This document shows, in pieces, positions 6,980 through 14,200 of a stretch of DNA of 28,618 nt. How positions within the stretch are numbered: the stretch's first letter is position 1; each line of letters opens with the position of its first letter. The notes under the pieces are model-generated. The model saw nothing but the letters and a program-made list of their open reading frames with translations. It did no database searches and was not told where the DNA came from. Both the position numbers and the translations under genes were made by a program. Source of the stretch: a virus; the IMG/VR virus record IMGVR_UViG_3300010375_000045, positions 1 through 28,618 of that record; one strand, written 5' to 3'.

Positions 6980-7540
6980 ATGGCCGATTTGCCGGAACTC
7001 ATCACGCGAGAGCAGATCTACCAGGCGCTGTTCACGCTGCTCACGCCGCTGCTCGCGCCCGGGGCCGAGGATGGCTCGCCGGATGGCGAGCAGGGGCAGA
7101 ACGGTGCGGCCCGGCCGGGCACACCGACCATGGAACGCCCGTTCAATCTCATCAGCCGCGAGGTGATCGAGGTGCAGCGCGTGCCGCCGGCGCTGCAGCC
7201 CGTACTCTTTATGTATGAGATGGACGAGGAGTTCGGCGACAGCGGCCCGGGCCTCATACCGCTCAGCTTCACGGTCGTGCTGATCTTCGGCGTGACCGCG
7301 CCGAAGGGAACGCCGGGCCAGACCCTCCTCAATCCACTGATCGACCGCGTGCTCGATGCGCTCCAGCCAGACAATGGCGAGGACGAGCAGCAGCTCCTGG
7401 ATAGCGATAGCAACGCGCTGGTCGAATGGGTCCGCGTCAAAGGCAAAGCCGGCAAGAACCACGGCAACAACGCCACCGACCCCGACTGCCGCCAGGCGTC
7501 GTATTATCTGCCGCTAGAAATCAAACTTGCTGCGCCATAA
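6980..7540 (+). CDS. Probable tail terminator protein
   Basis: A 186-aa protein. The ATG at 6980 is preferred over one at 6926, which lacks a ribosome site and overlaps the minus-strand gene. The N-terminus (LITREQIYQALFTLLTPLL) has the 'R-E-x-I-Y-x-A-L-F-x-L' helix typical of tail terminators and related minor tail proteins. The centre has strands (RPFNLIS, VLFMYEMDEEF), and the end ASYYLPLEIKL looks like the closing strand of the fold. Order also fits: it follows the gp10-like gene and precedes the tail tube. Such proteins form the ring that ends tail polymerisation and binds the head. The glycine/glutamate-rich insert near residues 28-50 is unusual. The call is inferred from position and pattern. 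Confidence 0.6.
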   Translation: MADLPELITREQIYQALFTLLTPLLAPGAEDGSPDGEQGQNGAARPGTPTMERPFNLISREVIEVQRVPPALQPVLFMYEMDEEFGDSGPGLIPLSFTVVLIFGVTAPKGTPGQTLLNPLIDRVLDALQPDNGEDEQQLLDSDSNALVEWVRVKGKAGKNHGNNATDPDCRQASYYLPLEIKLAAP

Positions 7541-7548
7541 AGCACCAC

Positions 7549-7729
7549 CTGTCATCCCCGGCTGAGCGCTGCGGAGCAGCGTGAAGGGAAGGGGGACCCC
7601 AGGTCGTGGCAACAAGAATGGTCGTCCGAGCCTTCGACCGAACTCAATATCCGGCGAGCAGGTATTATTCGATGCACCTGGGTTCCCTACTCTTCGCATT
7701 GCTTTGCAATGCTCGGCCGGGATGACAAG
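7549..7729. repeat. Palindromic intergenic repeat of the TGTCATCCCCGGC type
   Basis: The arms TGTCATCCCCGGC (7550-7562) and GGCCGGGATGACA (7715-7727) are complementary apart from small differences. Inner arms pair around GGACCCCAGGT (near 7594-7604) and ACCTGGGTTCCC (near 7676-7687). The element occupies almost the whole gap between the tail terminator (+) and the GFA-family gene (-), which converge here, so its RNA hairpins could end transcription from both sides. It differs in sequence from the other two repeat types in the window, which makes at least three repeat families within this one phage cluster. Confidence 0.7.
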
Positions 7730-7734
7730 TCGCG

Positions 7735-8145
7735 CTACGTCTTCGGCTCATACCCCGGCACCCATTTGGCGTGCTGGGGAAGATCGTCCGCGATCGTCCA
7801 CCACGGCGCGCATGACAACGTGAACACGTGCAGCATCGGGCGCACGCCCGGATCGTCGTCCAGAAGGCCGGCGGCGATGCTGACGGTGGGCAGATAGCTC
7901 GCCTTTCCCGGCGCGAGGCACCCGCAAACCTTGCAGCGCTTGCGGAAGCTGCCGGGCGAGGATTCGTATTCCACCATCATGTCGTCACCCGCGACCAGGC
8001 GGAATTTGTCCGCGTCGACATGCGCATAGGTGGCGAACGCCGCACCCGTGAGTTTGCGGCAATTGACGCAATGGCAATGCGTGAGCCCACGCACCTTGTC
8101 GATCTCGAACCGAATGCTCCCACACAGACAGCTTCCCCGGATCAT
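7735..8145 (-). CDS. GFA-family (glutathione-dependent formaldehyde-activating enzyme-like, CENP-V fold) protein
   Basis: A 136-aa zinc protein. Family marks are CLCGSIRFEI at residues 6-15, HCHCVNCRKLTGAAF near 23-37, and a CKVCGC cluster near residue 71: the CxC, CxxC-like and CxxCG cysteines that bind zinc in GFA/CENP-V proteins. The C-terminus APWWTIADDLPQHAKW matches the usual ending of the family. Some members react with S-hydroxymethyl glutathione, but most, probably including this one, have unknown substrates. The ATG at 8145 has an AGGAAGG ribosome site; the longer open frame to 8625 overlaps the plus-strand gene and was rejected. It stands alone on the minus strand between two tail genes and is therefore an accessory (moron-like) or inserted host gene. 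Confidence 0.85.
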   Translation of the reverse strand: MIRGSCLCGSIRFEIDKVRGLTHCHCVNCRKLTGAAFATYAHVDADKFRLVAGDDMMVEYESSPGSFRKRCKVCGCLAPGKASYLPTVSIAAGLLDDDPGVRPMLHVFTLSCAPWWTIADDLPQHAKWVPGYEPKT

Positions 8146-8221
8146 CGTTGGGCCTTCCTGGTTATTGGCTTCGTTGCATAGCGAGCCTTGAAGAGGGGCG
8201 CAATTCTTCCAAGGAGATACC

Positions 8222-8521
8222 ATGAAATACCGGATGATCAGCGCGTCCGCGCTGCCGCTTGCGCTTGGCGTTGCGGGTGGTGGGGTGGCGCTCAAAAAGC
8301 GGGGCGACAGTGTTGCGGTCGAACTCAGCCCGCGCGCGGCCGAGCGCATTGCGCGGTATGGCGCTGTTCGCTTCGAGACGATCTCAGAACCTGCGCCAGC
8401 GCCAAAACCAGCAGAGCCCGAGCACGCGGGGCCGATAGCGTTCGCGCACGCGCGCTTCACGCCTTTCGAGATCGCCACCGAAACACCGCCACAGGCAGAC
8501 GCCGACGCGGCAACCGAATAA
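8222..8521 (+). CDS. Small tail-module protein of unknown function
   Basis: A 99-aa protein with a strong AAGGAGAT ribosome site. The first 25 residues are hydrophobic (ISASALPLALGVAGGGVAL) but lack a clear cleavage site. They are followed by KKRGDSVAVELSPRAAERI and ARYGAVRFE, a pattern like many short phage structural-region proteins ('G-x-x-V-x-L-S-x-x-x-A-x-x-x-x-x-x-G-A-V'). The C-terminal half is rich in A, P and E and probably disordered. It is divergent from the GFA gene, with 76 bp between starts, and begins the second uninterrupted run of tail genes. Nothing identifies a function. Confidence 0.55.
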   Translation: MKYRMISASALPLALGVAGGGVALKKRGDSVAVELSPRAAERIARYGAVRFETISEPAPAPKPAEPEHAGPIAFAHARFTPFEIATETPPQADADAATE

Positions 8522-8536
8522 CAGAGGAGAATATCG

Positions 8537-9232
8537 ATGACCGTCCCTACTGAAGACCAGCTTGCCACCGCCGTTGCCACTTGGCGCGACGCCAGCGTCG
8601 GCATCGACGCCATTGCCGCGAACACGCCCGCCTACAATCAGATCTTCGTCACGCTCGACAGCCTGGTCGATGCGATGTTCGCCGACATCGACGATGTCGG
8701 CGAGGCAGCGGCCACGGCGGTGCTCACGTCGTCCGCCAACTATGCCGATGGCGAAACCGTCGTGATCGGCCTGCTCGCGGGTGGCACCAAGACCTATACC
8801 TTCCAGTCCACGCTCACGGACACCGACGGTCACGTCCATGTCGGCGCGAGCGAGGCGGCATCGATCCTCAATCTGCATCACGCCATCAATGGCACGGGCG
8901 GCACCGCGGGCACCGACTACGCGGCCTCGACCACGGCGCATCCCGACGTCATCGCCACCGACAACGGCACCCATGCGCTCACGATCACCGCCAACGAAGT
9001 CGGTGCGGCCTACAACGCCATCACGACGACCGAGACATCCGCCAGTGCGAGTTGGGGCGGCGCCACAATGACCGGCGGCGCCGGCGACGATCTCGATACC
9101 GTTTTGGGCGAGATTGACCTCTGGCGCGACACGCTGCGCTGCTACCCGCTCAACGCGGATTCCGGCGCCGAGGACCAGCTCGACGACGCGATCCCTGGCC
9201 TCAAGACAGCGGTCGCCGCGCTGTTCACCTAA
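8537..9232 (+). CDS. Tail-module structural protein with an inserted beta-domain
   Basis: A 231-aa protein with an AGAGGAG ribosome site. Residues 1-60 are helical (AIAANTPAYNQIFVTLDSLV) and the last 50 or so are helical again (LDTVLGEIDLWRDTLRC). Between them, about residues 70-180, lies a strand-rich T/A/G domain with ADGETVVIGLLAGGTKTYTF, VHVGASEAAS, ILNLHHAINGTGG and YAASTTAHPDVIATD. I recognise this as the widespread 'ADGETVTIG...YTF...LTDADG...AAIN' module of phage structural proteins. Insertion of such a module into a helical tail-completion or tube-associated protein would expose it on the virion. The role is inferred; the protein just precedes the tail tube. Confidence 0.55.
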   Translation: MTVPTEDQLATAVATWRDASVGIDAIAANTPAYNQIFVTLDSLVDAMFADIDDVGEAAATAVLTSSANYADGETVVIGLLAGGTKTYTFQSTLTDTDGHVHVGASEAASILNLHHAINGTGGTAGTDYAASTTAHPDVIATDNGTHALTITANEVGAAYNAITTTETSASASWGGATMTGGAGDDLDTVLGEIDLWRDTLRCYPLNADSGAEDQLDDAIPGLKTAVAALFT

Positions 9233-9274
9233 CCGCCCGCGCAATCCCATCTCAACATCGAGGAGAAATCACAC

Positions 9275-10054
9275 ATGGCCACCACCCCCGTGAAACCGTC
9301 CAAGGCGTTCGGCGCCGGCGACTTCTTCGGCGTCAACAACGTACAGAGCCCGACGCCGACATCGTTCGACACGCCGCAGGATATGTCCCTGTCGGTGAAG
9401 CGCGAACTCAAATCCATCACCGGCGTCAACCTGTTCCCGGATGATGTGAATGCCGGCGCGGCCTCGATCACCGGCAAGGTGACGATGGGCTCGCTCAACG
9501 GCCGTATCTGGGGCGATCTCGTCGCCGGCGTCGGCGCGTCCAAGGTCGCCAATATTGTAAGCGTCGCCAAGCGCGAGAAAGGCGTCGTCAGCAACGCAGA
9601 AAAAATTCGCGTCAAGAACTATGGTTCGGGCGTGTTCCTGCGCGATCTCGGCGTCCGCGGTCCGGAGAACCTCCCGTTCATTCGTGTCTCGAAAGCCAGC
9701 GCCATTGCGCATCTCAACCATTATTCGGTGACGACGGCGGGCGAGTACCAGTTCCACCACGACCGTGACGGCGATACGGTCGACATCACTTATGAGTGGC
9801 AGGGTAACGTCAACGGGCTGGGCGCGGTCTACAACATCACCAACCAGCCCCAAGGTGCGATCGGCGATTTCACCGCGGTGCTGGCGACGCGCTGGCGTTC
9901 CGAAGAGAACGTCTTCACGCTCAATTCCTGTATCGTCTCTGATTACGAAATCGCGACCAAGGGCGGCGATTACGCGAAGCCGACGCTGTCCTACCAGGCG
10001 CAGGCCGATGCCTACGACAACATCGGCACGTTCAGCTTTGCGCAGAATAGGTAG
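9275..10054 (+). CDS. Major tail tube protein
   Basis: A 259-aa protein with a GAGGAGA ribosome site. It is strand-rich with regular hydrophobic alternation, has an N-terminal arm (FGAGDFFGVNNVQSPTPTSF) and the segment MSLSVKRELKSITGVNLFPD, which sets up the tube-type beta-sandwich (strand, long loop, strand). Internal ITGKVTMGSLNGRIWGDLVA and a C-terminal SYQAQADAYDNIGTFSFAQ are typical of long-tailed phage tube subunits. Hexameric rings would stack along the tape measure. The size is in the usual range. The placement, after the terminator and before the chaperones and tape measure, is the normal position. A repeat of chromosomal type follows. Confidence 0.75.
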   Translation: MATTPVKPSKAFGAGDFFGVNNVQSPTPTSFDTPQDMSLSVKRELKSITGVNLFPDDVNAGAASITGKVTMGSLNGRIWGDLVAGVGASKVANIVSVAKREKGVVSNAEKIRVKNYGSGVFLRDLGVRGPENLPFIRVSKASAIAHLNHYSVTTAGEYQFHHDRDGDTVDITYEWQGNVNGLGAVYNITNQPQGAIGDFTAVLATRWRSEENVFTLNSCIVSDYEIATKGGDYAKPTLSYQAQADAYDNIGTFSFAQNR

Positions 10055-10085
10055 GTTGCGTTTTTCGGCGCACCGCTTTGCGGTG

Positions 10086-10150
10086 TACCTCAGGATGACG
10101 ATATCTCAACTCTCGTCACCCTGAGGTGCGAGCGGAGCGAGCCCCGAAGG
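10086..10150. repeat. Palindromic intergenic repeat, copy 2 of the CACCTCAGGATGACG type
   Basis: The arms TACCTCAGGATGACG (10086-10100) and CGTCACCCTGAGGTG (10114-10128) are complementary at 13 of 15 positions, with a 13-base loop. The right side continues as CGAGCGGAGCGAGCCCCGAAGG, the same ending as the repeat before the capsid gene. It lies between the tail tube gene and the gene at 10159, whose likely Shine-Dalgarno sequence GAAGG (10146-10150) is part of the repeat end. Confidence 0.7.
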
Positions 10151-10158
10151 GTCAATAG

Positions 10159-10554
10159 ATGAGCGCTGTTACCGAAGAACGCCTACGTCTTGGCGAAAGC
10201 CGCCGCATGGCCTTCCTCAATTTCTGCAATTTCATCCCGAAGGAAGACATTGCGGCCGCCCTCAGGATGTCGGTGCAGGAGGTCGAGCGGGCGCTTAGTT
10301 TTGTGGCCCGCAAGATCTGCGAATACCGGCACCGCCGCTGCATCCAGCCCAATCCAGAGCAAGGGATGCTGCCGCCAATCCCGTGCGACAATGAGGCGGA
10401 GATTCTCCAGAACCGACGCGCGCTGCTCTGGACGCTCGACTACATCTCCGACGACGCGCTTTCGACCGAACTCCTTCTTCCCAATCTCCGCAGTCAGATC
10501 GTCGATCGTCCGCAAGGCGTGATCGAAGCCGCGCGCGCCGTCCGCGCGATGTGA
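10159..10554 (+). CDS. Tail-module protein of unknown function with helix-turn-helix-like segment
   Basis: A 131-aa helical protein located between the tail tube and the assembly chaperones. Residues about 28-55 (PKEDIAAALRMSVQEVERAL followed by SFVARKI) look like a helix-turn-helix: an 'E-D-I-A-A-A-L-x-M-S' helix, a turn, then a second amphipathic helix. This is unexpected for a virion component. It also has cysteines near YRHRRCIQP and PIPCDNE. It is not a convincing small terminase, since it lies in the tail block and is followed by chaperone genes. It may be a regulator, an assembly factor or an inserted gene. The GAAGG ribosome site comes from the preceding repeat. The stop TGA overlaps an upstream ATG of the next frame; the downstream gene uses its own GAGGA ribosome site. 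Confidence 0.5.
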   Translation: MSAVTEERLRLGESRRMAFLNFCNFIPKEDIAAALRMSVQEVERALSFVARKICEYRHRRCIQPNPEQGMLPPIPCDNEAEILQNRRALLWTLDYISDDALSTELLLPNLRSQIVDRPQGVIEAARAVRAM

Positions 10555-10562
10555 GGAACAGT

Positions 10563-11045
10563 ATGACAGAGCCTGCACATTACGATCCGAACCGCACACC
10601 CGTTGTCCTCTGGGCCGGAAAGAAATGGCCCGTCCCGCCGCTGGTCGCCGATCAACTCGACATGGTGTGGGATAGCATTATCGAACTCACCGATGTCCTT
10701 GCCCGCCAGGAATCCCGGCCGCTTCCCGACGAAGCGCTCGCAGGCCTAAGCGAGGACAGAAAGCGCGAACTCGCCATCGGCAAGGCGCTTGCCGACCGGG
10801 TGTTTTCGCTTTCCGGCGAACAGTACAAGAAGCTGCGCGAGGTCGTGTTTTATGGCCTCACGCGCGCGCATCGCGATCTGACCCACGACGAATTCCGCAA
10901 CACGCCGACGACGCCGTTCGAGATGCTGGTCGCGTTCTGGGAAATCCGCCGCCAGTCCGGCATGTATGGCCCGGCGCGCGGAGGAGATCACGACCCGGGG
11001 GAAGCCCCGGCGACGGATGGGCGAAGCCAGACTTCGATTTCATAG
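10563..11045 (+). CDS. Tail assembly chaperone (gpG-like)
   Basis: A 160-aa helical acidic/basic protein directly upstream of the tape measure, the standard position of tail assembly chaperones in long-tailed phages. The ATG at 10563 has GAGGA five bases before it; an in-frame ATG at 10551 overlaps the preceding gene. It contains helical EDRKRELAIGKALADRVFSL and LREVVFYGLTRAHRDLTHDEF, and the last 20 residues become low-complexity (GPARGGDHDPGEAPATDGR). A -1 frameshift near 10994-11004 would fuse it to the next ORF, as in the lambda G/GT pair. Chaperones keep the tape measure soluble during tail growth and are not in the final virion. Confidence 0.6.
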   Translation: MTEPAHYDPNRTPVVLWAGKKWPVPPLVADQLDMVWDSIIELTDVLARQESRPLPDEALAGLSEDRKRELAIGKALADRVFSLSGEQYKKLREVVFYGLTRAHRDLTHDEFRNTPTTPFEMLVAFWEIRRQSGMYGPARGGDHDPGEAPATDGRSQTSIS

Positions 11046-11251
11046 TGGTTGACTGCTGCCGGTTCTTCGGCGGATCGCCGGAATATTGGTGGCACAATCT
11101 CACCCTCCGTCGCCTTCGCGACATGGAGCGCAGCTTAAGGCGCGTTCCCCCCGTCGAATATTTCGCCGCGGGCTATTTCAAATACGAACCGCCCTCCGAG
11201 ATTTCCGGCGAAGACGCCGAGAAACCCGAACCCCTGCCCCTCTACGAATGA
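11045..11251 (+). CDS. Second tail-chaperone ORF (gpT-like, probably made by -1 frameshift)
   Basis: A 68-aa frame starting with a GTG that overlaps the TAG of the previous gene (TAGTG). No ribosome site precedes it, and the same frame is open far upstream with plausible coding (GDGWAKPDFDFIVVDCCRF), so the product may exist mainly as a -1 frameshift fusion to the chaperone. The sequence is rich in W, Y and R (FFGGSPEYWWHNLTLRRLRD) and ends with a proline/glutamate tail. In lambda the corresponding T domain binds the tape measure. Whether it is translated separately, by coupling or by frameshift cannot be settled from sequence alone. Confidence 0.6.
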   Translation: MVDCCRFFGGSPEYWWHNLTLRRLRDMERSLRRVPPVEYFAAGYFKYEPPSEISGEDAEKPEPLPLYE

Positions 11252-11263
11252 CCGGGAGAAACG

Positions 11264-14200
11264 ATGTCCGACAACGTCATCGAAATCCGCATCACCGGTG
11301 CGGTGGATTCTTCGCTGTCGTCAGCGGTGTCTGAGGCCAAGGCGACGATCGGCACGATCGGCGATCAGACCGGTACGGCTGCGGCGGCCATAAGCGCTAC
11401 GCTCAAAGCCGTCGGCGACGATATTGGCAGACTAACGTCCCAACTGAGCGCCCTCGGCAGCGCAGCCGCGACGGCGGGTGCCGGCGTCACATCTGGACTG
11501 AGCACCGCCGAGCAAGCGGCACGCAACCTCGGCAGTACGGCCACGACATCGGGTACCCGGGTCGCTTCCGGATTGAAGACCGCTGAAGACGCCACGCACA
11601 GCCTCCACTTCGCGACCGCAGGCGCCATACAGGATTATTTCCGTCTCGGGCAAGCAGCAGCGAGCGGAAATCTTCCGGCCATGGCCAGCACGCTGGGCAG
11701 TCTCGCGAGCGAGACCGGCGTTTTCGATGCCGCTCTGGCCACGATGGGCACGGAAGCAGCAATCGCCACCGGCGGGCTGGCGCTCGTCGCCGGTGCAGTC
11801 GGCTATCTCGCCTATCAGGAATTTGCGGCGGAGCAGAAAGCACGGGCCTTGGCCGCAGTTTTCGAAATCACCGGCCGCGGCGCTACCATGACCGAAGATG
11901 CGGTCAAGGGCGAGATGGCCCAACTCGAAAAAATGCCGGGTGTCACAAGCTCGATCGCGGAAGCGATTGTCCAATGGGAAGCGGCGCACGCGAACATCAA
12001 CAATCTGATCGATGAAAGCGTCAACGACCTGGCGCCGAAATTCATCAAGGCCTGGGGTGACGACGCACCGAACAAGCTCGGCGACCTCAAGCAGGCGTTC
12101 AACGACATCGCGACCGGCTCGATCCCGCAGGCAACGGATGCGCTGGACAAATTTCAGGAAGAGTTCGGAAAGCTTGCGCCGAAGGAGCAGGCGCACATCG
12201 TCGCGCTAATTACGGCTGGCCAGCGAACCGAAGCGTGGCAGCGTTTGCTTACCGACCTGGCCTCGCGATCCGGAGAAAGCCTGACGGATCTTAAAACCAA
12301 GATTGCGGATACCAGCGCCGCGCTGAAGCAGGCAGAGGATGCGGCTGCGGCGCTGCATGCCCAGGTCAACCAGGCTGGCGATCCACAAGAACTCCGCGTG
12401 ATCGCGGTCATGGCCGGGAAGGCCGACGAGCAGGTGAAAGTGCTCACCGGGGATTTGCACCGTTTGCAGGCGGATGCCGCAACCAAGGCCGCGCCCATCC
12501 AGATTTCCGACGACGAGGTCCGGCAGAATCTCGACAAGATTGCACAGGACATTTCCAAGACCGATACGCAGGTTTTGGCCGGGCAGATCAAATACCTCGA
12601 GGGCGTGACAAAGTCCTCCCGCGCATCCGCCTCCGAGATCAGGAACGCCGAAACGGAACTGGGACACCTGCGGGTGCAACTCGCCAAAGCGACCAGCGAT
12701 GAGGTCGTCGAAACGGCGCGTGCAACCACTGCTGCTCTGGGCCTGACCGGCGAACAGCGCACGCGATCGGAAATAGCCACCGATCTCGCACTTCTGAAGG
12801 ACACGCGGGTATCAGCCCAGCGGAAGCTCGAAATCTGGAAAGATTACGGCAGCAAACTCTCCCAACTCCACGAAGAGCAGGCGCAGGGTGAAAAGGCCGC
12901 CGGCCGTGAAGGTGCCCAGCAGCAACGCACTGGCGCCGAAGAGGCGATATCCGCTGCGCATGACGCAAGCCAGGAAATCCTCTCCAACGACCGTCTGAAT
13001 GCGAGCGAGCGCGGCGTCCTCGCAAAGCAGGTCTGGGATCTCCTGTCCAGTGGGGAGAAGACCAGCGCCGATCAGCGCGCCCAGGCGGCTGCGGCACTGG
13101 CGCAGCGCATCGCCAAAGAAGAGGGGCTTTCCGCCGAACAGCAGAAAGATGTCGAGGCGCAGATTTCATCGATCCTTATCGGCAGTGCGCGGATAACCGC
13201 ACAAGAACGCGCGCAGGCTGTGAAAGACGGTGCCAGCGCCGAGAGCGAAGCGCGCCGCAAAGCTGCGACCGAAACCGAGCAAATCGCCAAGCTTTCTCAG
13301 CAGGCAACGGTCGACGCAGCGAAGGACGCGTTCGAGGAAACCTCGACGCTGGAGGACCGCAAACTCGCCTATTTCCAGGAAACCGAGGGCGAAAAGATTG
13401 TGGCGCTGAGGGATGCAAAGCAGGCCGAGCTCCAGGTTGAGATCGACGGCTATAGGGAGCAGCTCAAAAAGCTGGAAGACTCCAAGCAGACCGAAACTAC
13501 ACTCTATACTCAAACCAAAAACAAGATCGAGGAACTGAACCGCCAGAAGAACCTTGCTATCGAGCAATCGGACACGCAGGCCGCACAGCAGGCGGTGAAA
13601 AACTGGCAATCGATCATTTCGCCGATCGAATCCGGCATGTCGAGCATGGTGTCCTCGCTGATCGGCGGGCAGACGAAATTCGGCGCAGCAACGCGGCAGC
13701 TTCTGGTTCAGGTCGTCTCCGACTGGGTCAGCGCGCGCATCAAGATCGAATTCGATTGGCTCGCGGGCGTTCTGGCAAAGGAATTGGGCGACCAGAAATG
13801 GGCGCAGAAAAGCATTCTCGAGGCGCTCTTCGCCGCCAAGACCGAAACCACCATTCAGAAGGGATCGGAAGCCGAGAAGACGGCCACGACGGCCGCTGGA
13901 ACCGCCGCTCGTGATGCGCTCGGCGCAACCGAGAACACCGGCTTCTTTGGCCGTATCGTCGACCAGGTCGCGCAATGGCTCGGCCTGGAAACCACGAAGA
14001 CAGCGGAAACAGCCACCGGCACCGCCGCCCGTGTTACGGCGGCTGGCGCGGAAACCGCGGCTACGATTGCGGCCACCAAGGCACAGGCCGCAGCGGAAAT
14101 CCCCGCTTACACCGGTATCGCCGCGATGGAAGCGGCCTCGGCTGTCGCGGACATCCCGATCATCGGGCCGGGCCTCGCGATTGCTGCTGCCGAGGCGATG

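Noticed and set aside
8146-8625. N-terminal extension of the GFA-family gene
   Set aside because: The added 160 residues are low-complexity A/S-rich and overlap two plus-strand genes with good ribosome sites; the family starts at the ATG at 8145, which has its own AGGAAGG.
10159-10554. HTH-like protein as a small terminase
   Set aside because: It is in the tail block, no large terminase is near, and the length and C-terminus do not fit clearly.
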